64,000 bases of DNA from Nocardioides renjunii (GTDB taxonomy: Bacteria; Actinomycetota; Actinomycetes; Propionibacteriales; Nocardioidaceae), in NCBI RefSeq assembly GCF_034661175.1, contig NZ_CP141058.1:3286001-3350000 (forward strand), read 5' to 3'. Within the stretch, counting starts at the first letter, position 1. Every line of letters begins with the position of its first letter. The notes below the pieces were generated by a model. That model searched no databases, was not told the DNA's origin, and was given only the letters and a program-made list of their open reading frames with translations. This document shows, piece by piece, positions 43,619 to 51,357 of the stretch. The position numbers were made by a program, and so were the translations under genes.

Positions 43619-45370
43619 CTACTCGTCGACGGCGTCGGGGTTGGTGCAGATCACCGTGTCGCTCGGGGTGTACGTCGTGCTGAACACCTCGTCCTCGCGG
43701 GACTCGGTGTTGCCGTTGACCGGCTCGAAGTAGCGCACGACGTCGATGTCGAAGCCGCCGTAGCCCTCGTTGGGGTGGCAGGTGAGGGAGTCGATCCGCC
43801 GCGTCTCCGGCTGCGTGATGTTGTAGCGCTCGCCGGTCGTGGTGGTGATGTCCCAGTACTTGGTGGAGTACATCGTCGCGGTGACCACGCCGGAGGACGA
43901 CGGGGTGGACGGCGTCACGTTGGTGTCGATGAGGACGCCGTAGGGGGTGTCGTTCCTGAAGCGCAGGTCGACGGCACCCCAGGCCACCGTGGCCTCCCGA
44001 CCGACGGGGTAGCGGTCGATGTAGAACGAGTGCGGCTTGTGCTCGACGTCCTCGAGACCGGCGAAGAACATCGCGTTGAAGAGGGTGGTGGCCATCTGCG
44101 AGACGCCGCCGCCGAGGTCCTGGACGAGGATGCCGTCGCTGATGACGTAGCCCTTGGTGAACCCGTTGGCCTCGGTGCGCTCCCCCACCGTGTCGTTGAG
44201 CGAGAACGTCTCGCCCGGCTTGAGGAGCGTGCCGTCGATGATCTCCGCGGCCCGGCCGATGTTGATGTTGCGGTACTCGGCGTAGGGGAAGTAGGTGGTG
44301 AAGCTGGACACCCGCTCGCGCACCTGGAGGTCCCGGGCGTCCTTGGTCGTGAAGTCGGGCTGCGCCGCGGTGGCGTCGAGCGTCATCGTGCGCTGGCCCT
44401 GCGGCTTGGCGACGGTGTCGAGGAAGCCGGCCTCGAGCTGCGCCCGGTCGAACGTGACGCCGGGCCTGGCCGGGACGACCTGCGGCCGGCCGCCGACCAG
44501 GGCGACGCTCGCGTCGACCGGGGCGCCGGCAGTGACGAGGCCGTCGACGACCTCGCTGAGCGCGGCGCCGTCCAACGTCGGGACGAGCTCGCCGTCGGTC
44601 GGCACCAGGCTGAGCGCGGCGGTGTAGTCCGCGGGGAAGACCTTGACGTCGGACCCCTCGAACCGCAGCGTCACCGGGGCGGCCACCGCGGGCGAGGCGA
44701 AGCCGTCGAGCGCCTCCCGGACGTCGCTCGCGTCGACCTGGGGCACCACCTCCGCCATCTCGAGCGCGACGGTGCCGGGGGCGTCGTCGAGGTAGGCCTC
44801 GCGCAGCGCGGTCAACGTGTCGCTCGGGTCGAGCGCCGAGCCCGTACGGGCCTCGGTCGTGCTGATCTCGGCGCCGTCGAAGGCGATGGCGCCGTCGCGG
44901 GCCGGGGTGCCGTGCTGCTCGTCGAGGCGGGCCCGGTAGGCGTTGTAGGCGGCGTCGTCGACGGTCACCTCCGCCTCGAAGTCGTCGCCGCCGGTGAAGT
45001 AGTTCCAGAGCCTCACCGGGTCCCAGCTCTCCTCGCCGCCCGCCTCGGCGACGGACGCGTCGTAGTCGACGCCGAGACCGGCCTCGGACGGGACGACGGC
45101 GACCTGCTCGCCCTCGATCGTGGTCGCGATCTCGCGGTCGACCTTGTCGGCGAGCCCGGCGCGCAGCCGGTCGGCCGCCTCGTCCTGCGGGTGCCCGCCG
45201 ATGCGTACGCCGGACACGGTGGTGTTGCGCGGGACCTTGTCGCCGGCGACGTAGTGGGCCGCCACGTAGAGGCCGCCGAAGATGACGACGAGCCCGAGGA
45301 GCAGCCAGCCGACGACCTTGGCGCCCGCCTTGTCGCGGGGTCCGTCGGTGGTCTTCGGGTTCTTCGGCAC
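43619..45370 (-). CDS. VanW-family cell-wall protein
   Basis: A 583-residue membrane-anchored protein: an N-terminal helix (VVGWLLLGLVVIFGGLYVAA, about 19-38), two or three extracytoplasmic PG_binding_4-type beta domains up to about 380, and a VanW domain at about 395-530 (NINIGRAAEIIDGTLLKPGE, GGGVSQMATTLFNAMFFAGL, HSFYIDRYPVGREATV). The tail holds two Cys. Family members sit in the cell wall and some cluster with vancomycin resistance, though the activity is unknown. The GTG start lies 9 bases after the DUF6113-like gene's stop. Confidence 0.88.
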   Translation of the reverse strand: MPKNPKTTDGPRDKAGAKVVGWLLLGLVVIFGGLYVAAHYVAGDKVPRNTTVSGVRIGGHPQDEAADRLRAGLADKVDREIATTIEGEQVAVVPSEAGLGVDYDASVAEAGGEESWDPVRLWNYFTGGDDFEAEVTVDDAAYNAYRARLDEQHGTPARDGAIAFDGAEISTTEARTGSALDPSDTLTALREAYLDDAPGTVALEMAEVVPQVDASDVREALDGFASPAVAAPVTLRFEGSDVKVFPADYTAALSLVPTDGELVPTLDGAALSEVVDGLVTAGAPVDASVALVGGRPQVVPARPGVTFDRAQLEAGFLDTVAKPQGQRTMTLDATAAQPDFTTKDARDLQVRERVSSFTTYFPYAEYRNINIGRAAEIIDGTLLKPGETFSLNDTVGERTEANGFTKGYVISDGILVQDLGGGVSQMATTLFNAMFFAGLEDVEHKPHSFYIDRYPVGREATVAWGAVDLRFRNDTPYGVLIDTNVTPSTPSSSGVVTATMYSTKYWDITTTTGERYNITQPETRRIDSLTCHPNEGYGGFDIDVVRYFEPVNGNTESREDEVFSTTYTPSDTVICTNPDAVDE

Positions 45371-45379
45371 GCCGCGAGT

Positions 45380-45742
45380 TTAGGTGGCCGACCCCGGATC
45401 CCCCGGATCGTCGGCGCGTGCGCGACCCGACCCGACGGTCGCCAGCGCGGCCACGAGCAGGACGGCCGAGCCGGCGAGGAACGACCAGCCCGCGGCGTCT
45501 GCCCCGACGAGGAACCCGCCCGCCGGGCGTTCGAGCGCACCCCGCAGGACGGGTGTGCACCACCCGAGCGCGAAGCCGACCCGCGTCTCTCCGGGTGGCA
45601 GCCAGGCCAGTGCCACCAGTGCGGCGACCAGCGCGAGCGCCAGACCCCACCAGAGCTGGTGGAGCAGGGTCCCGGCCACCCCCGACACGACGCCGACGAC
45701 CAGCGCGCCCGCCACCCGCAGGGCGGCCAGCAGCGTCGTCAC
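45380..45742 (-). CDS. DUF6113-like membrane protein
   Basis: A 120-residue protein with about four membrane helices (LRVAGALVVGVVSGVAGTLL, LWWGLALALVAALVALAWL, RVGFALGWCTPVLRGAL and FLAGSAVLLVAALATVG) and a short polar tail. Its position directly after mshB, with a GTGA overlap, is where Actinobacteria carry proteins annotated DUF6113. The function is unknown. Confidence 0.72.
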   Translation of the reverse strand: MTTLLAALRVAGALVVGVVSGVAGTLLHQLWWGLALALVAALVALAWLPPGETRVGFALGWCTPVLRGALERPAGGFLVGADAAGWSFLAGSAVLLVAALATVGSGRARADDPGDPGSAT

Positions 45743-46641
45743 AGACCGGCGAAGAGGTCCTCCTCGAACCCGTCGGCGCCGGTGGGTCCCGGGGTGCCCT
45801 TGACCAGGCGGTAGAACTCCTCGGCCCACCACGAGTGGCCGCTCTCCGCGCCGGAGAAGAACGACCCGTCGGGCTCCACCTGGGTGGCGTGCTTGGCCAG
45901 GGCGTCCATCTTGCGCTGCACGGTGGCGCGGCCGTCGACCCGCGCGCTGATCAGCTCGTCGGGGGTGACGAACGGCGGCAGCTTGCCGTCGGGCTCCATC
46001 CCCTTGAAGGTCTCGGTGTCACCGGACGCGCGCAGCTGGCGCAGGCTCTCGCGCATTCGCGACTCGCTCATCGCGGTCCAGTAGATCTTCGCGACGTCGT
46101 GGGGCTCGCCGAGCTCCAGCTTGTAGGACGGGGCCGCGGCCAGCTGGGCGGCGTACATCGCGACGCGGTGGGCCTGGATGTGGTCGGGGTGGCCGTAGCC
46201 GCCGAACTGGTCGTAGGTCACCAGCACCTGCGGGCGGACCTCGCGCACCACCTTGACGAGCTCGTCGGCGGCCGCGTTGAGGTCGGCGGTCCAGAAGGCG
46301 TTGTCGGGAAGCGTCTCGGACGGGATCGCGTGGCCGTCCTCGTGCCACTGCATGCCGGAGTCGTGGAAACGGCCGAAGCCGCCGAGGAAGCGGTGGTCGG
46401 TGACGCCGAGGACCTCCATCGCCTCGTCGAGCTCGCCGCGGCGGTGCTCACCGAGCCCGCCCTTCTCCTCGTAGGCGAGGTGGGCCAGCTCGGGCACCAG
46501 CACCTCGCCCATCTCGCCGGCCGTGCAGGTGACGAGGGTGACGCCGACACCCTCGTCGACGTAGCGCGCCATCGTGGCGCCGTTGTTGATGCACTCGTCG
46601 TCGGGATGGGCGTGGACGAGCAGCATGCGGTGGTCGGTCAT
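45739..46641 (-). CDS. mshB: Mycothiol biosynthesis deacetylase MshB
   Basis: A 300-residue LmbE/PIG-L-type zinc deacetylase: AHPDDE at residues 11-16 and GGYGHPDHIQAHR near 146-158 supply the zinc ligands and the catalytic Asp. MshB removes acetyl from GlcNAc-inositol in the second chemical stage of mycothiol synthesis. Mca (mycothiol conjugate amidase) is the close alternative, but the 300-residue length, NNGATMARYV and KLPPFVTPDELI fit MshB. The gene overlaps the DUF6113-like gene. It supports mycothiol-dependent functions elsewhere in the window. Confidence 0.88.
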   Translation of the reverse strand: MTDHRMLLVHAHPDDECINNGATMARYVDEGVGVTLVTCTAGEMGEVLVPELAHLAYEEKGGLGEHRRGELDEAMEVLGVTDHRFLGGFGRFHDSGMQWHEDGHAIPSETLPDNAFWTADLNAAADELVKVVREVRPQVLVTYDQFGGYGHPDHIQAHRVAMYAAQLAAAPSYKLELGEPHDVAKIYWTAMSESRMRESLRQLRASGDTETFKGMEPDGKLPPFVTPDELISARVDGRATVQRKMDALAKHATQVEPDGSFFSGAESGHSWWAEEFYRLVKGTPGPTGADGFEEDLFAGL

Positions 46642-46650
46642 GGCTCCAGA

Positions 46651-47427
46651 CTAGGAGCCGGCTCCGACAAGGCCGAACGCCTCCTCCAGCGTCGGGATCC
46701 GCTCGTGACGCAGGTGGGTGGCGAGCGGCCGGCCGACGTGACGGAAGTGCCAGCTCTCGTGGGCGTAGCCGGTCATCCGCTGACCCCCGGCCGGGTAGCG
46801 CAGGACGAAGCCGAACCGGTGCGCGTGGCGCCGCAGCCAGCGGGCCTCGCGCGTCCTCGCGAAGCACGCCTCGACGTTGCACGCGCCCGTCGAGGCCCGG
46901 CCCAGGTCGACGGCGAGGCCGGTCTGGTGCTCGGAGTGGCCGGCGGGCGCCGTGGTCCGCGCGGCCCGCTCGGCCCCGCGGGCGGCCACCGCGCCGGCGT
47001 ACAGCTGAGCTTGGCGTCCGTGGGACCGGTAGGCACTCATCACGCGCAGGTCCAGCCCGGCGCGACGGCCGGCGCCGAGCAGCGCGGCGAGCGGACGTAC
47101 GACGCGCGGGTGGACGAGGTAGCCCTCGACGACCGCCAGCTCGGGCCGGTGCGTGGCCGGGCGCAGGGGGCGCCGCTGGTTGACCACGACCCAGGGGCTG
47201 CGGGGGTCGTCGATCGAGTGGCGCGTGAGGTCGAAGGGGTCGGGCTGCCGCAGTGGCGCCGGGTCGGCCGCAGGGGCGCCGCCACCGGCCGGCTCGCCGG
47301 CCTGCTCGCCGGCCTGCTCGCCGGGCGCCGACCGCGCCGGCGCGGTGGTGTCGGCGCCGGCCGAGCAGCCCACCATCAGCGCCGTCACGACCACCGCGAC
47401 GACGATGCCGGCGGCGCGGTGGCCCAC
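46651..47427 (-). CDS. D-alanyl-D-alanine carboxypeptidase, VanY/M15B lipoprotein
   Basis: A 258-residue exported protein with a lipobox (VVVTALMVGC, Cys21), a repetitive linker (EQAGEQAGEPAGGG) and an M15B peptidase domain from about 95. Conserved pieces are MSAYRSHGRQAQLY, GHSEHQTGLAVDLG (zinc His and Asp) and GYAHESWHFRHVG (catalytic Glu and zinc His). It trims the terminal D-Ala from peptidoglycan stems. A GTG start at 47427 begins the signal peptide. It is 9 bases from mshB on the same strand. Confidence 0.88.
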   Translation of the reverse strand: MGHRAAGIVVAVVVTALMVGCSAGADTTAPARSAPGEQAGEQAGEPAGGGAPAADPAPLRQPDPFDLTRHSIDDPRSPWVVVNQRRPLRPATHRPELAVVEGYLVHPRVVRPLAALLGAGRRAGLDLRVMSAYRSHGRQAQLYAGAVAARGAERAARTTAPAGHSEHQTGLAVDLGRASTGACNVEACFARTREARWLRRHAHRFGFVLRYPAGGQRMTGYAHESWHFRHVGRPLATHLRHERIPTLEEAFGLVGAGS

Positions 47428-47429
47428 GG

Positions 47430-47711
47430 TCAGGCCCGCTTGATGCGGCGGGGCGCGTCAGGCAGGTCGAGCGGCGCCACCGGCTGCTCGGGGGCGGGCT
47501 CCTCGTCGAGCCACCCGTCGTGGGTGTCGACGAGCACCTCGAGCATGAAGCCCGGTGCGTCGCTGGTGATGGCCCAGGGGTGGTCCTCGTCGTCGTCCTC
47601 CCCCGCCAGCCGCTCGCGCTCCAGCTGAGCCTCGAAGCCGTCGGCCCGCAGCCGCGCCACGGCCGCCCGTGCGTCGTCCTCGTCGAAGAAGATGGCCCTC
47701 ACGGGGGCCAT
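47430..47711 (-). CDS. Small acidic hypothetical protein
   Basis: A 93-residue protein: it opens APVRAIFFDEDDARAAVARL, a ferredoxin-like beta-alpha start found in small SPOR- or ACT-like actinobacterial proteins, and continues through ITSDAPGFMLEVLVDTHDGW to a basic end (APRRIKRA). No family is certain. The ATG follows GGAG by 2-6 bases. It precedes the VanY-like gene by two bases and lies 23 bases after hairpin A3. Confidence 0.7.
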   Translation of the reverse strand: MAPVRAIFFDEDDARAAVARLRADGFEAQLERERLAGEDDDEDHPWAITSDAPGFMLEVLVDTHDGWLDEEPAPEQPVAPLDLPDAPRRIKRA

Positions 47712-47734
47712 TCTCCATCACCCCCTCCCACCCG

Positions 47735-47795
47735 GTAGTCCCCATCAATCGGGTCGTGCCGGACACCCGCCGACGACCCGAATGATGGGGACTAC
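47735..47795. repeat. Hairpin of the CCCCATCAA family (copy A3)
   Basis: GTAGTCCCCATCAATCGG-type arm (47735-47757) and its partner (47773-47795) pair over 23 bases with one mismatch and a 15-base loop. The end of the right arm, GACTAC, supplies the TAG stop codon of the nuclease-like gene at 47792. Copy A4 lies on the other side of that gene. Confidence 0.92.
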
Positions 47796-48796
47796 ACCGA
47801 CTCGAGCCCGCGCGTACGGGCCCACGGCTCCCACCACGCGGGCTTCTCGAGCGTCCACCGTCGGCGATCCGGCGGCAGGAGCAGGCATCGCTCGCGGGCG
47901 GCTCGCATCCGTGTGACCACGAGGTCCGTGTCGAGGAGGTCGCCGCCCACCACCTCGAAGACCTCGATGCCCGCCGTGCGGAGCCGCTCGTGCCGGGCGA
48001 CGTCCTGGCGATGCCGTTGGCCGTCCTTGTGGTCGGCGCCCTGGTACTCCCCCGCGCAGCCCATCTCGTCGAACAGGTCGGGGATGGCCAAGAGGTTCCC
48101 GTCGAGGTCGAACACCGGCTTGTTGCACAGCGGACGCGGCAGGTCGGCGTCCCACATCCACGCGAGGACCATCCGCACCTCCTGCGGACTCCAGCACCCG
48201 AGTCCCGCCACGGCGGCCACGTCCCGCGCCAGCCCGACGCCGGTCCACGCGTTGCGGGAGGCGACGTACGCCCTGAAGCCGCCGGCGCTCACCTCGCGAG
48301 CAGCGATGGCCATCTCGATGTCGACGACCGCCTGCCGAAGGATGCGGTGGCGGCGGACCTCGTCGAAGAGCGCTCGTTCGGCCACCGCGGTCCACACGCC
48401 GTCGACCAGCTCGCGCTCGCCCGGCGGCAGCTGCTCCCAGCTGATCGAGATCCTCGGGTCGGGTCGGAGCAGTCCGTGGCCCACCACCACGGGGACCGGC
48501 AACAGCTCGTCGGCTGCTGCGGTGCCGTCGAAGAACGTCGCTCCCCGCCAGCGGAGGGCCGCCCACCCCGTGACGGCTCCGTGCATCCGGATGCGGCTGC
48601 CCTGCTCGAGGATGCGCTGCTCGACGTGAGAGCCGTCGGTGTCGGCCGGGACGTACATCCCGGCGGACGTCTGCCGCCACCTTGGACCCCGGGCCTGCGA
48701 CTTCGTCGGGCCGGACACCCCGCGGACATCGACGCGGAGCGGGCGGACGAGGTCCGTCGCGCGGGGCGTACGCGGGGACCACCGGTGCTCGTCCAT
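47792..48796 (-). CDS. DUF559/Vsr-like nuclease-fold protein, palindrome-flanked (copy 2)
   Basis: A 334-residue paralogue of the protein at 36493-37530. Shared blocks are QARGPRWRQTS at 34-44, GAVTGWAALRWRG at 73-85, CWSPQEVRM at 201-209 and LPRPLCNKPVFDLDG at 219-233. The C-terminal nuclease-like domain has Asp240 (IPDLF), Glu250 (GEYQGADH) and a basic helix (RHRQDVARHERLRTAGIEV), the order of a DUF559/Vsr PD-(D/E)XK core, here intact. The stop codon lies in hairpin A3 and hairpin A4 is about 105 bases upstream of the start. The ATG at 48796 is preferred to 48826. Function is unknown. Confidence 0.8.
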   Translation of the reverse strand: MDEHRWSPRTPRATDLVRPLRVDVRGVSGPTKSQARGPRWRQTSAGMYVPADTDGSHVEQRILEQGSRIRMHGAVTGWAALRWRGATFFDGTAAADELLPVPVVVGHGLLRPDPRISISWEQLPPGERELVDGVWTAVAERALFDEVRRHRILRQAVVDIEMAIAAREVSAGGFRAYVASRNAWTGVGLARDVAAVAGLGCWSPQEVRMVLAWMWDADLPRPLCNKPVFDLDGNLLAIPDLFDEMGCAGEYQGADHKDGQRHRQDVARHERLRTAGIEVFEVVGGDLLDTDLVVTRMRAARERCLLLPPDRRRWTLEKPAWWEPWARTRGLESV

Positions 48797-48901
48797 GCGA
48801 CGAGCACAGCCGTGCAGGCTGGCCACCGCTGCGCCCGCGGTGCGCGGCTGTGGACGAGCGGGCGGGGCGGCCTCCTGTGGACGCCTGGCGGTCCTTCTCC
48901 C

Positions 48902-48968
48902 GGGGTAGTCCCCATCAATCGGGCTGCTCGGAGGCCCCCCGGGCGACCTGTTTGATGGGGACTACCCC
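48902..48968. repeat. Hairpin of the CCCCATCAA family (copy A4)
   Basis: GGGGTAGTCCCCATCAATCG-type arm (48902-48927) pairs with 48943-48968 over 26 bases with four mismatches. It lies in the 227-base space between the divergent nuclease-like gene and the next rightward gene, so here it is not a terminator for converging genes. Confidence 0.9.
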
Positions 48969-49011
48969 GACGGACACCCGCAGGGAGGGCCAGGGGCAGA
49001 CCGCCGCTGGC

Positions 49012-49017
49012 TAGGGT
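49012..49017 (+). promoter_or_regulatory. -10 box with leaderless spacing
   Basis: TAGGGT lies 6 bases before the ATG at 49024. Confidence 0.5.
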
Positions 49018-49023
49018 CGCGGC

Positions 49024-50250
49024 ATGCGATCCGAAGGCGACACCCCGCCCGAGCCCGCAGACCTCCCAGAGGACCCGGCAAACGACGGGCCGGAGGACCC
49101 GACGGACCACCCGACGGACAACACGACGGACGACCAGCAGGCACGCCCGACGGCCTCCGAGGTGCCGTACGTCCAAGGCGTGCACCTGCAGCGCACCGAC
49201 GAGAACGTCCGGGAGATCGCCGCATTGACGGCGATCACCGGCGAGCCGCCGGGGCTGGCCGGTCTCCTCGACGACCTGAAGTACGACGTCCGCCGGGCGC
49301 GGGTCGTGCCGAGGCTGCTCGGCCGGGCGGTGCGGGAGGCGTGGCGCTGGGACGCCTACGACGAGCGCGACCTGCAGTGGTACCCGCAGGGCATCTCGAC
49401 GAGCGCCGACGCCTCGGACACCGGCGACATCGACGGCCGCCGCGTCGTCGTGACGACGTGGTACTCGACCGGCAAGGACGGCATCAAGCGCGGGTCGCGG
49501 GTGAGCTTCGTGGATCTCGACTCCGGCACGTACCGCCACGTCCTGCTGGTCTCGCCGGTCTTCGACAAGGCCGGCAACCTCACCCTGCGACCCACGAGCA
49601 TCCACGCCGGCGGGATCGTGTGGGCCGGGCCCTACCTGCACGTCGCCGCCACCGGCCGCGGGTTCGTCACCGCGCGCGTCGACGACATCATGCGGGTGGC
49701 CGGCGACGACGACCACCCCGACGAGCTGGGCATCGAGGGCACCGCCCTCCGCTCCTTCGGACACCGCTACGTCCTGCCGGTGCGCTTCACCTACCAGGCG
49801 CACGCCGACGAGGGCCACGAGAAGCTGCGCTACTCCTTCATGTCGCTGGACCGGCGATCGGACCCGCCGGCGCTGCTCGCGGGCGAGTACGCCCTCAAGC
49901 GCGACGCCACGACCCGGCTGGCGCGCTACCACCTCGACCCGGAGACGTGGCAGCTCGCCGTGGGCGACGACGGGTTCTCCCGCCCGATCGCCGTCGACGA
50001 GGGCGGCGTGCGGCAGATGCAGGGCGCCGTCATCGCGTCGGGGCGCTACCACGTCACCGTCTCCCACGGACCGTGGATGCCCGGGTCCGTGTGGTCCGGG
50101 CGGCCGGGGTCGATGCGCGAGCGCCGGTGGGCGCTGCCGATGGGACCGGAGGACCTGTCCTACTGGCCCTCGACGGACCGGCTGTGGTCGGTCACCGAGC
50201 ACCCGCGGCGCCGCTTCATCGTATCGATGGACCGGTCCTTCTTCGACTGA
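49024..50250 (+). CDS. Beta-propeller-like hypothetical protein
   Basis: A 408-residue protein with no signal peptide. The first 45 residues are an acidic, disordered-looking run of Asp-Pro-Thr repeats (DGPEDPTDHPTDNTTDD). Later segments (STSADASDTGDIDGRRVVVT, THE-like strands around SIHAGGIVWAGPYLHVAATG, GRGFVTARVDDIMRVAG and SYWPSTDRLWSVTEHPRRRF) suggest repeated beta blades. No catalytic motif is recognised. The ATG is fixed by a TAGGGT box 6 bases upstream. Related proteins occur as hypotheticals in Actinobacteria. Confidence 0.72.
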   Translation: MRSEGDTPPEPADLPEDPANDGPEDPTDHPTDNTTDDQQARPTASEVPYVQGVHLQRTDENVREIAALTAITGEPPGLAGLLDDLKYDVRRARVVPRLLGRAVREAWRWDAYDERDLQWYPQGISTSADASDTGDIDGRRVVVTTWYSTGKDGIKRGSRVSFVDLDSGTYRHVLLVSPVFDKAGNLTLRPTSIHAGGIVWAGPYLHVAATGRGFVTARVDDIMRVAGDDDHPDELGIEGTALRSFGHRYVLPVRFTYQAHADEGHEKLRYSFMSLDRRSDPPALLAGEYALKRDATTRLARYHLDPETWQLAVGDDGFSRPIAVDEGGVRQMQGAVIASGRYHVTVSHGPWMPGSVWSGRPGSMRERRWALPMGPEDLSYWPSTDRLWSVTEHPRRRFIVSMDRSFFD

Positions 50251-50284
50251 CCCCGACGAGGCCGACGAGGCCGGCGAGGGTCAG
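50247..50284. terminator. Hairpin over two convergent stop codons
   Basis: CTGACCC (50247-50253) and GGGTCAG (50278-50284) pair with a 24-base loop. The left arm holds the rightward TGA and the right arm the stop of the leftward GH43 gene. Confidence 0.4.
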
Positions 50285-51330
50285 CCCGGGCTGTGCCACT
50301 CGGTGACGTAGGGCAGGCCGCCGACCCACTCGACCCGCGCGCCGTACATCGCGCGCCGGCCCTGCATCCGCGGCTTGTGGTCCCACTTGCCCGTGCCCGC
50401 GCAGGGCAGCGCGGTGCCCCGGCACGTCCACCCGTGCAGGAACATGGTGGTCGCGCCGCCGGCCACGTCGACCAGGTCGGCGCCACCGGGACCACAGAGC
50501 CCGGTCGTCGCGGTGTCGAGCAGCACGCCGGTCTCGGCGAGGCTCCAGTCGAGCAGGCTCGTCGAGCGCAGCCAGCGGGTGCTGTAGCTGCACCGGGTCC
50601 AGTCGCCCTCCGAGGCGAGCATGACGTAGCCCTCCGGCCGCGCGGCCAGGACCGGGTTCTCGATCACGCCCTCCGAGCGCAGCACCTCCACGCTCGTCGC
50701 GCCGGTGCGCACCGACTGGCCGTCGCGGGTCAGCTGCACCAGCCGGATGGTCGAGGGGATGCGGTCGGTCTTGTAGAGCAGGTACGTCGACCCGTCGGGG
50801 TCGCGGAACAGCGAGGGGTCGATCACGCCGGCGCGCGGGAGCGTCGGGTCGCGCGGCAGGAGCGGGTCCTGCGCGGGCGGCGTGTCGGCGTACGACGGGC
50901 ACACGAGCGGCGCGCTCCCGACCGGGCGGAACGGCCCGCGGGCCGAGCCGGACCGCGCGACGCCGATGCAGCGCCCGTGCTCGCCCATGCCGCGCACGGG
51001 GGTGGCGTAGTAGAGGAGCCAGCGGCCGCGGACCCGAGCCACGTCGACGGCCCACACGCCTCCCTCACGCGACCAGTCCGGGCGGTGGGTCAGCAGGCTG
51101 GGGCCGCGGCGCCACGGGCCGTCCGCGCTCCTCGACCAGGCGTGCGGGACCCGGTCGCCGGTGGCGTAGGCCACCAGCCCGCCGGGGGTCGCGACGACCG
51201 CGGGGTCGGGGAAGTCGACGTCGAGCACCGGTCGCGGGACCGCGTCCTCGGCGAGCGCCGGCCCGGCGACGGCGAGGGTGACGGCGGTCAGCAGCAGCAC
51301 GAGCAGGCGTACTGCTCCCCGGATCGGCAC
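50281..51330 (-). CDS. Secreted glycoside hydrolase, family 43-like
   Basis: A 349-residue protein with a signal peptide (LLVLLLTAVTLAVAGPALA) and a five-bladed propeller. The GH43 acids are visible: catalytic base Asp in DVDFPDPAVV near 38-42, the pKa modulator Asp in VIDPSLFRDPDG near 169, and the acid Glu in SEGVIENPVL near 218. Such enzymes cut arabinan, xylan or related polysaccharides outside the cell. Several Cys pairs suggest disulfides. A GTG starts the signal peptide. It is 27 bases from the P450 gene on the same strand. Confidence 0.85.
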   Translation of the reverse strand: MPIRGAVRLLVLLLTAVTLAVAGPALAEDAVPRPVLDVDFPDPAVVATPGGLVAYATGDRVPHAWSRSADGPWRRGPSLLTHRPDWSREGGVWAVDVARVRGRWLLYYATPVRGMGEHGRCIGVARSGSARGPFRPVGSAPLVCPSYADTPPAQDPLLPRDPTLPRAGVIDPSLFRDPDGSTYLLYKTDRIPSTIRLVQLTRDGQSVRTGATSVEVLRSEGVIENPVLAARPEGYVMLASEGDWTRCSYSTRWLRSTSLLDWSLAETGVLLDTATTGLCGPGGADLVDVAGGATTMFLHGWTCRGTALPCAGTGKWDHKPRMQGRRAMYGARVEWVGGLPYVTEWHSPG

Positions 51331-51357
51331 CGGGGGACCGTACCTGCTCGGGCTCCC

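Noticed and set aside
45739-46641. Mycothiol conjugate amidase (Mca)
   Set aside because: The zinc motif is shared, but the length and C-terminal segments fit MshB better; the distinction is not absolute.
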